From contig OZ020303.1 in assembly GCA_963971305.1 (NCBI GenBank), positions 19,837,184 to 19,901,183 of the forward strand: a DNA stretch of 64,000 nucleotides. Direction: 5' to 3'. Every line of letters begins with the position of its first letter. Positions within the stretch are counted from its first letter, which is position 1. Both the position numbers and the translations under genes were made by a program. Shown here one piece after another: positions 1 to 12,200 of this stretch. The notes beneath the pieces are model-generated. The model was not told the origin of the DNA. It saw only the letters and a list, made by a program, of their open reading frames with translations, and searched no databases. Origin of the DNA: Arcuatula senhousia (Eukaryota; Mollusca; Bivalvia; Mytilida; Mytilidae).

Positions 1-1890
1 TCTATCACTTGCAGTTGCTGAGATATGGACTTTAACCAAAACTTTAACCTAAGTCATCCATGTGGAAAATGTAGGTCAAGGTGACCTATTTTTTTTACGG
101 ATGCTGGTCACCATCCACGATGTTACCACTAACCCTATACCATCTCTCTATCACTTGCAGTTGCTGAGACATGGACCTTAACCAAAACTTTAACCTAAGT
201 AATTCATATGGAAAATAGAGATCAGGGTCACTTAATTTTGATACGGATGCTGGTTACTTTCCAAAATGTACCCACTGACCCAATATCATCTTTCTATCAC
301 TTGCAGTTGCTGAGATATGGACCTTAGCCAAAACTTTAACCTTAGTCATTGATTCGGAAAATATAGGTCAAGGTCACTTAATTTTGGTACGGACGCTGGT
401 TACTATCCAAAATGTACCCACTGACTCAATATCATCTATCATTTGCAGTTGCTGAGATATGGACCTTAACCAAATCTTTAACATGAGTCATTCATGCGGA
501 AAATATAGGTCAAGGTCACTTAATTTTGGTATGGATGCTGGTTACTATCCAAGTTGTACCCACTGACCCAATGCCAACTCTCTATCACTTGTAGTTGCTG
601 AGGTATGGACCTTAACCAAACTTTAGCTTGAGTCATTCATGCGGAAAATATAGGTCAAGGTCATTTAATTTTGGTACGGGTGCTGGTCACCATCCACAAT
701 GTACCCACTGACCCAATACCATTTCTCTATCACTTACAGTTGCTGAGATATGAACTTTAACCAAAACCTTAACCCAAGTCATCCATGCAGAAAATGTAGG
801 TCAAGGTGACCTAATTTTGGTACGGAGCTGGTCACCATCCACAATGTACCCACTGACCCAATAATGTCTCTTTATCCCTTGCAGTTGCTGAGATATGGAC
901 CTTAACCAAATCTTTAACATGAGTCATTCATGCGGAAAATATAGGTCAAGGTCACTTAATTTTGGTACAGTTGCTGGTAACTATCCAAGATGTACCCACT
1001 GACCCAATATAATATCTCTATCACTTGCAGTGGCTGAGATATGAACCTTAACAAAAACTTTAACATGAGTCATTCATGCAGAAAATATAGGTCAAGGTCA
1101 CTTAAATTTGGTACGGATGCTGGTTACGATCCATGATGTACCCACTGACTCAATATCATCTCTCTATCACTTTCAGTTGCTGAGTAATGGACCTTAACCA
1201 AAACTTTAACCTGAGTCATTCATGAGGAAAACATAGGTCAAGGTCACTTAATTTTGGTACGGATGCTGGTTACTATCCAAGATATACCCACTGACCCAAT
1301 ATAATAACTCTATCACTTGCAGTTGCTGAGATATGGACCTTAACACAAACTTTAACATGAGTCATTCATGCGGAAAATATAGGTCAAGGTCACTTAATTT
1401 TGGTACAGTTGCTGGTAACTATCCAAGATGTACCCACTGACCCAATATAATATCTCTATCACTTGCAGTGGCTGAGATATGAACCTTAACCAAAACTTTA
1501 ACATGAGTCATTCATGCGGAAAATATTGGTCAAGGTCACTTAATTTTGGTACGGATGCTGGTTACTATCCATGATGTACCCACTGACTCAATATCATCTT
1601 TCTATCACTTTCAGTTGCTGAGTAATGGACCATAACCAAAACTTTAACCTGAGTCATTCATGAGGCAAACATAGGTCAAGGTCACTTAATTTTGGTACGG
1701 ATGCTGGTTACTATCCAAGAAATATCCACTGACCCAATATAATCTCTCTATCACTTGCAGTTGCTGAGATATGGACCTTAACCAAAACTTAAACCTGAAT
1801 CATTCATGCGAAAAATATAGGTCAAGGTCACTTATTTTTGGTACTGATGCTGACTATCATCAAAGATGTACCGACTGACCAAATATCAAC
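1..1890 (+). repeat. Satellite-like array, ~146-bp unit, about 13 copies
   Basis: The phrase TCTATCACTTGCAGTTGCTGAG recurs every 145-147 bases (for example at 1, 147 and 293). Each unit also carries AGGTCAAGGTCACTTAATTT and a CCCACTGACCCAATA block. From about 470 to 1838 the units form a trimeric higher-order repeat of about 438 bp: CAAATCTTTAACATGAG at 470 recurs near 907 and, slightly changed, at 1345, and TGGTACAGTTGCTGG at 963 recurs at 1401. The array continues past the left edge. It is followed by a GAAC microsatellite, the layout of bivalve tandem-core elements. No coding potential is seen. Confidence 0.95.
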
Positions 1891-1950
1891 CTTCTATGAT
1901 GTTCAGTTCCCAAGTTATTGACAAAACAAAACCATTACGTAAGTACGCAC

Positions 1951-1970
1951 GAACGAACGAACGAACGAAC
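1951..1970 (+). repeat. (GAAC)5 microsatellite
   Basis: Five perfect GAAC units sit just right of the 146-bp array. Tandem core plus tetranucleotide is the layout known for bivalve pearl-type elements, so this may be the right flank of such an element. Frames reading RTNERTNER here are translation artefacts. Confidence 0.9.
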
Positions 1971-2070
1971 CAAACGCTATATACCCTCCCCAACTCCGTT
2001 GGACTCGGGGATAAAAAGAATGTTAAAAAAAACATTCTACAGAAGTTTCGTCAATACACCTATTTTAGCC

Positions 2071-2944
2071 CCCCCCCCCCCATTTGACCCTTTTGTCTTT
2101 AACGGTAGGGGCCACAGGTCCAAAATACAATACAAACCTTCCTACATCATATCAAAATTTCATAACAATTGAACAACTACAACTAAAACTTATGGTCAGA
2201 AACCAAAGTGTCTACAGACAACCCTGCCGACGACGACATCGCTATAACGTAATACGATCCCCCAAAAATTCTGGTTGTATAAAAAGGGGGGATCCCAAAA
2301 ATCAATCACATCCATCCTTAAATAGCAATGAACATCATTGTCAAATATCAAAGCAATCAGATATCTAAAACTAACGTGATCGTGGTTACACTAAAGTTAA
2401 AACAACGACGACAACAACAATGACTAAGACAACGACAGAATCATACCATTATACGTCTGCAAAATTTTTGCAGTCGTTTCAATAATAATTTGTTAAATAG
2501 ATTACTGAGGGGTGATGAGTGATGGTCCCTCTTTCATCAGTTATTGCCAATCATCCTCATAAGAAAAATTCCCCGATCAGCCGCTGAACCACGTAAACAT
2601 TTATCAAAATTGCAATGTATGTATTAAAAGTTTCAGATAACGCAGGTACAATGTAGCAATGCGATAGATAGACACTAGACCATTTAAGGCGTTTTACTAT
2701 TTCTAAGCCTAATCCATATAAAACATTTCATATCAGTTCGATGTACCATTTTCTATTTATACGCTCCTGAAGTGAGCGATAATGGTAGAAAAGTCAATAT
2801 TTTTGTATTAAATAAGAAAATGTATCAGAATACAGAAAAGAATTAGGCATTAATTCATTTTATAGCAATCAAAGCATGATTCGAGGTCTTTTTTCTTGTT
2901 TTTTTTTATCATGGAAACTCTATCAAGGTATTCAACCATCATAC
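2071..2944. other. Non-coding stretch left of the last receptor exons
   Basis: It starts with a run of 11 C at 2071-2081. About 2250-2385 resembles one unit of the degenerate tandem repeat at 38620-39010 (both contain an AAAGCAATCRGATATC phrase). I see no convincing exon between here and 2945. If the receptor gene is complete, its transmembrane and cytoplasmic exons lie left of the window. Confidence 0.5.
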
Positions 2945-3007
2945 TCCAGAAATCAATCCAAACAGAATGACTGACTGATGAACAGAAGAACTGTCGGGCT
3001 GATTGTT
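2945..3007 (-). CDS. Possible tenth receptor exon (tentative)
   Basis: On the minus strand a pyrimidine-rich ..TTCTTTAG acceptor precedes 21 open codons, followed by a GTATGA donor after GGA at 2945. The peptide ends in VILFGLISG, which resembles the 'GL.pG' turn of a fibronectin III module. Its phase 0 entry matches the phase 0 exit of the exon at 3123-3265. Reading on without the donor meets a stop within two codons. The exon is short and the match brief, so this is only a candidate. Confidence 0.35.
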
Positions 3008-3122
3008 CTAAAGAATCCAGGGGACAAACAGAAACAATCTAATTTTTGATAATAAAGAATTTAGTTAAAGCATGGCAGATAATATTAAACATATTTCTTA
3101 TGAAAACAAAATTCTGTCTTAC

Positions 3123-3265
3123 CACGCACTCCGTGTCATACTGACAGTAATACACTGTATAGCTCGTCACTCTGGGATCATCTGCTGGTGTCCAACTGAC
3201 GGTCACTGTCGTGTAAGGTGAGGTGTTTACTGCTTCTACTATAATATGCCTTGGCATTGGTATAA
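3123..3265 (-). CDS. Receptor exon 9: first half of FNIII module 4
   Basis: 143 bases, phase 1 in and phase 0 out, with a TTCTTTCAG acceptor and GTAAGA donor. The peptide has the B-strand VTVSWTPADDPRVTSYTVYY and ends CQYDTECV. A C-x5-C pair just after the C strand resembles the fourth extracellular module of gp130. It is the last exon in the chain that I can place firmly. Confidence 0.85.
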
Positions 3266-6200
3266 CTGAAAGAAGAAAGATAATGGCATTTAAATGCAAA
3301 TTTTAAGAGAGGCCACTTCCTCTAGGTAGTGAGAAAAAGTAAATTAAATCCCATAAAGTTCAAACCTGTGGAGAGTATAACATGTGACAAAATGATATCA
3401 TTCAATTTGGCATGAACTGAAATGTTTAATTGAAATTCGAGAAGTTCCCATAATTTTCATCTGGACATTGAGAAAGCAAGTTATGCAGAAAGGTTAAAAT
3501 GGTATCCTACAAAATGAAATTTTTGTTAACATATTGTTACAGGCATCTTTTGGAATATTCAGTTGTTTCTTATTATATGTTAATGTTTAGTATCTACCAT
3601 CAGCCTTTGATATGACAAATTCCACAGCTGCTTTCGATGGTCCATGTCTATTCTGAGACCATATAGAGACTGTGACATCCTGGGTACAGGGTAAAGTCAG
3701 TGACCTATAAGCATCCTGGGTACAGGGTATAGTCAGTGACCTATAAGTCTGCCCAGTGGTAATGGTTTCTCCTTCCTGAACCTTCAAACAGTATTCAACA
3801 TCGGGACCATTTTTGTCTATCTCAGCTAATTCCTAAAAAGTAAAAAATCCAAATGTATAGTTAAAGTGAGTCCTTATGCTTTTTATAGTTAAACCCGCCT
3901 ATACCAAGGCTCTTTTTGAACTAAAAAAATATGGTCGGTATAGAAAAGGGTTAAGTTAGTATTCTACAGTTTTGTTATATCATTTCAGCAGGTTGCATAA
4001 TTATATGTAAGGCACAAACTTGCATAAATGTTTTTGTTTTTGGTTAATTGGTTTCATAGTTTGATTGTAGTCAGGCCAAAGAACTTTTTCTATGTTGATG
4101 GTTTCATCAAAAATTAAGTATGAAGATAAACAATAAAACTATGTGACTGTTTTTTTGTGTAGCCATAAAATCGGGCATAAAATAGCTATCTTTATCTACA
4201 TTGGAAATTAAATTGTTTTATTTGGTTTGAGTTTGGAGTAAACTCCATATCTTGTTTTTTTTCTTACAAAGCCTACTATTGAACATTTCATCCATTACCT
4301 TCCAGTAAACTGTGACATTTCGCTGATCTAATACTGAACATAGGTCACTGCTTATGTAAAAATTTCCTATGTCAATTTCAGGTTGTGCATCAGGTACTGA
4401 AAAAAAAACCATATATTATTTAAATTTCCCATAATTCTTAATGATCCCATTGTCAGATATACTTTCTATTTTGTTTGGAATGACACATTAAAAAATTGTT
4501 TTTAGCTTTATTTATTTTTTTTTCAGACATCATTTAATCACAATTTTGTACAAGTGTTGAAAACAAATTTTTGTGCATGGAAATTGTACAATGCAAATTT
4601 TTCAAAATGCACATTACATAATTAAACCTATTTACATGCACAATGTATGGGCCAGATGAGATTCATGAGTTGAAACTCATTTGTAAGTTATACAAAATGA
4701 TGTAAAAAACAGACAAGAGGTTCCCAGGAATCTGAAATGCTCACCTGGTCTTTGAGTTATAAGGGGCTCTTCAATGAACTATGAACCATATAAAGAGTCA
4801 TCCAATGAAGACTCTTGAAGAGCTTAATGAGCTGAAGGTTCAAGCAAGCAATAGCATTTCTCTATCTGCAATATTTTTCATTTTGTAGGCAAACAAAAAT
4901 TGAAAAAAATGTCATTTTTTAACCTAAAAAGGACCATAACCCCTAAAAGAAGTCGTATGAAAACTTTGATCAAAGGAAGACTTTTGTAAACCTTTTGATG
5001 CCGAAGATGCCGGTCATCCTGGATAGTTGCATCAAATTTTCTCTATTTCTTATACTATTTTTACGAATCAAAAACAGTATTCTGACACCCGGTCTATATT
5101 TTGCAATGGTGGTCATTTTTTTAAAGGGGATCAAGAATGGTAACACAACTTTTGTGCTGAATACGCGAAGGATCAATCAGACTTATTTTCATTAAATTCT
5201 GTTTAGTAGTTTCAGGGAGGATTTTAAAAAAAAATAATTGTTAACAGATGACCATTGATAACAACGATGACCATGATTAACAGATGCCAAATGATGGCTA
5301 TATATTGTTCACATTGACCTGTGGTCCAGGTTAAATAAAAAGATGTATAGAAAGCTCCACCTTTTTAATTCTGGATAATCTATATACTTTATATGTTGTT
5401 TTCATAAATATTTGTATTTAGATAATTTTCATTTAGCATGGCCTTTATCGTTGCTATGTATTGAACTTACATTCAATTTCAGTTGTGAAAGTATTTACAT
5501 AAGGGTCACTAGGATACCCTTTATTCTCCCCTGGTCTGGTTACTATGGTGACTTCATATTCTGTGCTTGGTGTTAGATTACAAAATAAGGTTCTGAAGTT
5601 TGCTGTTTCATTTACCTATAATATCAGGAACACAATTGTATCCTTTATTAATCATGTATTAGTCAGAACAAAATAACCAGAGGCTCCAGGGAGCCTGAAT
5701 CGCTCACCTGGTTTTAATGACTGATGGAATGAAAAAAATTGGGGTATCCGAGGTGAAAAACTCCAATAATAGATCACTATACAATTTCAAACTTAAAATG
5801 GAAGCTTTTGCAGAGCACATATAGCCAAACATTCAAGCAAACAAAAGCTTTTCTTTATCTTTAATAGGTTTAATATGCAAGGCAATAACCCTAAACTTGA
5901 CAATTTGGGGCCATAACTTTTATAGGTGGGTCATCAGACAGCTTCAGCCTAATTGATATTTTTGAGAAGCTTATTGAACTGAAGATTTAAGCAAGCAACA
6001 TTTTTTCTCTATAGGTCAAGTGCACAAAAAACACTATTTTTCACCTTAAAAGAACAATCTGACAATTTTGACCCTGAACTCATTTTTATAGATTTCAATT
6101 AGCATCACAATTCTATAATGCTAACTTTCCCTCTAGCAGTTACAGTTTTCAAAATAAAGTGAAAATGGTCAATTTTGACGATTGAGGGGAAATAATTTCC

Positions 6201-9200
6201 ATATGGAGTCCTCCCACAACTTTGACTCAATGAAGAGTTTTGTAGAGCTTTTGATGCTGATGAAGAAAGTTTCTTGGGATATTCTCTATCTCATACTTTT
6301 TGAGTTATAAGCTAAAAACTATGGTCTGATCCCCTTGTTCTATTTTTAGCCACGGCGTGCCATGTTGGTTGGTTGGCGTGCACAATTTTCACAAACTTGG
6401 TAGAGAACATCCTAGATATCAAGTGTACAAAGTTTTAAAGCAATCCCGTCTTCTTCTTTTGCCAATATGGAGTCGACTCTTTCTAGAGTGCTAAAAGACT
6501 CTTGCTCGTCATTTGTATTTCGAACACACGTGAAGGTTAGCACTGCTGGTGGAGTTTTAATTCCCCGAGGTTAGTCCGATCCGGCACCAACACTTTTGAG
6601 TTGGAGAATACATCAAAGCTTTAAATTATCCGTCTAAATTTCAAAATTGTCCAAACCCTAAGGTTCTTCCTACCCCAGACATAGGTTGATTATCTTTGTA
6701 ATAATTTGGTTCCCCAGTTTGGTATTTTTGGTTTTATTGTTCTATGCTCTTCATATTCATATAGTGTTTGGCATTTTCAATATTTTGGTAGAGCGCCTCT
6801 GATGAGTCTTGAATAGACGAAACGCGCGTCAGGCGTAGCAAAATTTATATTCTGGAACTTTGTTGTCATTTGTATTTCGAAAAATACAGGAAGCTGTTCC
6901 AATGACGTGTCCAAAAAGGAAACGGTATTTGCTTTTTACAGGTTAAAACTATTTATATGGTCAAGTCCGGGTTATTAGATGTGGCTGGTTCCTGTCAATG
7001 CTGCTAGCAGGATTGAAATTGCAGCCTTGAATTCTTCCAGTAAAGCAGCTGAGGTGGTGGTGTTCCATTCCCTGGTGGACCTCGGGAAGAAAGAATACCG
7101 GTATTGGTCTTTGAGGGTACGCTGCTGTCTTAGCCGTTGCCCCCTCTGGGTTCTGGTATATCCAGGTGTATAATAGTTGGTTGGTTCAATGTCCACTAGT
7201 CTATGCTGGATCTTATAGACCATTTGTAGTCGGTTCTTTATCCGTCTATGTTTGAGTGGCTCCCATTCTAGTTGGTCCAACTGATTTGTGACACATCCTG
7301 GAGACACGTCCTGGTATTGGTATCCGGAACATATTGTAATCTTTTCATATTATTCCTCTTCATTTGAATGGGGACTTTAATTGATTTATCATCTGTATAC
7401 CATTGTACAACAAAGGTGATCAGAATAAAGTATATATATATATATATAAAACGAATGGTTGTTTCAGAGAAGAAGATTTATGAAGAAAATTTACGGACGG
7501 ACGGACGACGGACGCTTAACGATGACAATAGCTCACCTGACTCTTCGGGTCAGGTGAGCTAAAAATGATAGTAGTTCTAATAAGAAATCCATCTAATGGT
7601 AGCTTACTCTGGAGGGTTTAAATTGGGTTCCATTTAACATACTGAAGAAGCCGTCTCAAATTCAAGTGCTATGTTTAAGAGTGTTTTGGTGCAATTTTTG
7701 AGTTGCTACAGATTATTGAGTTTGATGGTTGATTCATGATACTACCTAAAACTAATATGGAGTAGGCATTGCCTTAATGCGAGCATAGCTAAAAGGGACT
7801 ACGTTTTTTTATATAATGATGATCATAATCATTGCAATCAAAGTTTTTCCATTTCTAACAATTTTTTTCATATATGTTTTATATTCATATTTTGTTCTAA
7901 ATGTCGACATTCAGGGCTATCGCTATCATTTAATTTCCAATATTTCCATTTGCTTATTTTGGGGCGATTAAGCTTCGAGACACGTTAGTTTCGTTCGTGC
8001 ATTAGCAAATTTCTCGCGGAAACAAATACCGTAGAGCTCTCCGCTCGAGCGGGCACTTCCCGCTTTCGAGCTATGCTCGCTATTTACTTAATAATCACAA
8101 AATCTTATTTTGATATAGTGAAGTTCAGGATTAAAATAGTATAAATCTAAACTTATAACTATTGAACATTTTAATAAAAAAATAACAAAAGCTTGTGTGC
8201 TTCAATGTTTTCCCGCCTGTTTAAATCCATTTCAAGTATTGTGATGGCTAAACATAAAATTTCGACTAAGCCAGGAATCTTTAAAAAAGTCTTTGTTTGT
8301 ACTTGTCTATCTGTGACTAATCAGGACTGAATTTGAATTATATATGCATTTTATTTAGACCATGGGCCATTTGCAGAACCGCAAGAAGCGCCTACTTGCC
8401 TCGTTGAAGGCTGCTGGCGGTTTTCCATTGTGTTTTTTTTTCTAATTTGCCGCTTGATTGTGGGCTGTATCGCGTACACTTATTCCACGTCTCATTGTTT
8501 TCTATTGTACACAACATATATATGGGATATTTACACACAGCTTATGATCGTGGTTTCCTTAGATTGTGAGCGTGGTGAATTATTATTACAGAAGTAAATA
8601 TTCTTTTCTATACGGAATAGTCTGTTTAATTGTATGCTGTACCTGGTTGTCTCCCCACTTAGATGTTAGTCCTATGATGAACAGTTTAAATCTGTGAACC
8701 ATGGGATGCTTCCATTCTAATTCGACACATCTACTTGTAACATTTATGGTTAAACTACTGATTCGGCTGGGTTTCACTACAAAATAGATTAAATAAATTC
8801 AAGAATTCATATGTTTTATCTTAACTCAAAATAAAATAAATGTATTTCTTTAACTTAAATACACCACGTAGCAACAGTTCTAGTGAAAAGAAAACCAACA
8901 GCTTTTTTTCAATAGCTGACAAATTATTGTCTTACACATTTTTCATTTTTAAGCATCATGTTGTGTACAAGTTGCAACATGTACAAGTTGCAACTTGTAC
9001 ACATCATGCATAGATAAATTGTACAAGTTAGGAAATACTTCACTATTAGACACGACTTAGATTTTTTGTAAGACTATTTCCCTTCAGTTTTCTACATTAA
9101 TTGACACAGATTATCATAATTAAAGGGGACCGTCTAAACACCACAAAGACTTAGTGCACTAAGACCAAAAATATGCACTAAGACCACTTAAATAAAGTAT

Positions 9201-12200
9201 TCTGGAATTTTCATTTCGAGTTATAGAATGTTTTATTTCATCAAAACAAATATATTAAAAACATATATTTTGAAATTATAATTTAGAAGAAACTGTGAGA
9301 CTTTGTTTAGTTCACGTGTCACCTTCTTTGATGTCGCACCACCAGAAGTTATCCAGACCATGAAAAAAACAAATAAAAACGAAAGGGATTAATTTATGTA
9401 TATGTGTCCCATTAAAACAACGAATTACAATTTTTCGTGTGCTTGTCTTTGCTTCGTTTTTTTTTCATTTTTTGTGTACTATGGCACTATTTTTTTAAGA
9501 AAAAACAACAATTTTTCTTTGTTTTGTAGTTTGTTATGCATAATTGCTCCATATCCCTTCATTACTTTTTTTAATTGTGAAATACAACAACAACAACAAA
9601 AACCGTTACTAAAAGATTTATAAATGATAAACATAACATTTAATTTGATCACAAATATCGTTTTTCAGCTCTGTTTGCCCTTGGTCGTTTGCGTTGGTTT
9701 GGTTTCTTTGCAACTCTTTGGTGAATCGGCACTCCCAGTGTAAAATGATTGGGCCAATAAATATTGGATGATCGCCCGGTTCTTTGCTAATGACCTTCTT
9801 GTTCTTGTGACATAGACGGAACCAAGGTTGAATGTTCTATCAATACCAATGATACGAACAGTGTCTATCTTTAGGTAGTTCTGCATGTCTGTCAACGTTT
9901 CCGGTGTGTAGCAAATCACTGCAGGTGGTTTCTTGCGCAACCTCTTTCACAAAATCGTAAGTATTAACAAGTCCCATATATATAATTTCTATGATTTCGT
10001 CTGCAACATTAGAAGAAGTTGACACTTTTGCTTGCTTCTTTTGGTTGTATTTTGTGTTGCGACTTTGGTAATGATCTCTAGGTGCAGACTCCGGATCCTC
10101 CAGTACCATGGTTTTACAGATGTTAGAGCAAGTTTGTTTGTGTTCCAACTCTGATTTTATCTTTTCAAGCACTCAGTTCGGGTCGGTCCTGATGTACTTC
10201 TGTGTAGAATGCTTTGCGTTTCCATGCGGAATGGACATAGGCCTGTATACTTGACAACTGTAACATTTCGACTAATCAATTCTGGTGGAAGATTGGAAAA
10301 CCAACTTGCTCTTTTCCTGTAAGATTTGTCCCTTTTAAGTGCAGGGTAATATCGATGCAATGTAATGACATGTTCTGGTTGGGGACCGTCCAAACTGGAT
10401 TTATGTCTTTTTTCCCCTTTGTCCTCTTTTCATAATCATTATGATAGATGTTGTCTTTCTTGATCGTGAACTTTAATTTATTGTCTACCAACACATAGTC
10501 GCTTTTCACAGTTCGTCCGCAATGTGTGTCCCAAGAACCACAGTCGTCTGGATAACGTGCACTTGGTAAATTTGTCTTCGTTTCAAGGCACAGGAACATA
10601 TTGTCTTTAAAACCTTTCGGAATGTCTTGCATAACCGTTTAAAAATTATCATTAGTGACCAAGGAAAATAATTCGGATGCTGTTTTAAAATTTTGTCCAT
10701 TTTGCAAAGGTGTCGAATTTGGTAGAGATGCTGGTAGATGGAGACTGAACTCTGATTCCTCAGTTATAGTATCACTGATTGCGGAGTCGTTGTTTATGGC
10801 GATTGGTTCATTGCTTGCTTCGGTATATAAGTTGGTTTTGTGAATGGTTGGCTGTAGGGGAACTTGGTACTGATAATCTGGATAAAGGTGGAAATTCAAC
10901 TGTGTCGTCTATTGATGGGATAGAGTTCTGTTTAAAAGAATCATCTAACATCACTGTTGGTATTGGGAGTATACATGTAGGTGTATAATGATCCGGTTTC
11001 CAAATTTTAGTTTTGTTGTTGGGAGAAGATCGGGTCCAAAGAATAGTAACTATATCTTCATCTATACAATCTTTTGGAATGGCCGTGAGGTTAAGGATTT
11101 TAAACGACATATCTTGTATTCCGTTTAGCGGTGGATAAACAGACCGGATAGGTCTACCAAACACTTGGGCTAGAGCGAGTATAGTCCAAATCGAAGACCA
11201 GCCACAAGGTTGCACACAGTCAATAGTTGACGAAATAAAGTTTGGTGAAACCCATATGAGATCTTTGGCTTTTGGATGAGTTGTATATCTCTCTTTGTTG
11301 ACTACCATTTCAACACATGTCCGTACACGGAGTTCAGTAGCAAAATTCCCAGTCCCACATAGAGCAACAGACACTGCATTAAACAGACAACTACCATTGT
11401 CGGACACCTTAAACGGCACGCCAAGCTCTTGAAGTTTACACTCCCGAAGGTATTCTTCTGAAACGTGGTCTACTGTTGTTGGACTGACAAATAACTGCGT
11501 CTGCGAACATGGAGGCAAACGGTCCCTTTCCACAGTAGCAACTTTTTCAAGGTGTAGATACCCGGACAAGCTTGCCTAAAATAATTAAATCTTTAAAAAA
11601 TTTCCTTGCAATATCAACAAACATTTAAAAAAAAATCAAACATGTTAAGCGTAAAATAGTTTTGTCGCGAAAAAACTGGCAATCTAACATGTTTTTGCAT
11701 GATCAAAGTGAAAAAGACGTAAACAAAAAAGTAAAAAAAATAGAATATAACACGTCATCGCGGCAAACGTCAATATAACTATATACCTGCACTTTCGATT
11801 GCATGTCTTTTTTAGGCAAGCATTAGCTGCCTTATGCAGTCATAAGGTTAGTGCTGGCTTTCGCGTTTTTTTTTTCTGTCTAGACGGGGTAATCTGCCTA
11901 CTGTAATTCTTTATCTTCTATATTTCCTTTTAAAATATGATCAAATATGTTAGAATTTAATGCATTTTTTCAATAGCTCTATTTCTAAACGACACACAAC
12001 AAGTTTTATTGATTCCTTTGCAATTTTCAAAACGCACTATTTAATGATCAGCTTCAGAACATACATGAATATTTATATTAAAGCTATGGAAGTCTATTTC
12101 TGTCATCGCGAAAAAATATGTTGCGATAATTTATCTTGAAAAGTCGTGATAATTTGGTCATTTTGTTGACATAATACGAATTTTACCTCTTGTAGTAACG

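Larger units (their letters stand above)
5675..7563 (+). mobile_element. Pearl/Helitron-like non-autonomous element with nested insertions
   Basis: The left end is GAGGCTCCAGGGAGCC followed by GCTCACCTGG. The core carries AAGCAAGCAA and CCATAAC units. The right end has an ACGG microsatellite (about 7492-7514) followed by a perfect 12-bp-stem hairpin at 7530-7560 (arms AGCTCACCTGAC) and CTAAAAA. The left GCTCACCTG and right CAGGTGAGC form subterminal inverted repeats. This layout fits pearl-type bivalve elements, which are regarded as Helitron-like. The stretch from about 6490 to 7430 is foreign insertion. It fills most of receptor intron 5. Confidence 0.65.

Noticed and set aside
1866..2368. 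Short plus frames over the microsatellite and poly-C run
   Set aside because: They translate GAAC repeats and C runs, have no domain and no splice support.
6975..7307. 110-codon minus frame as a host gene
   Set aside because: YSFFPRSTREWN and the preceding motifs are the standard C-terminus of LINE reverse transcriptases.
9665..10172. Separate small host genes on the minus strand
   Set aside because: Each piece follows the MULE-transposase order in shifted frames, so together they are one pseudogene.
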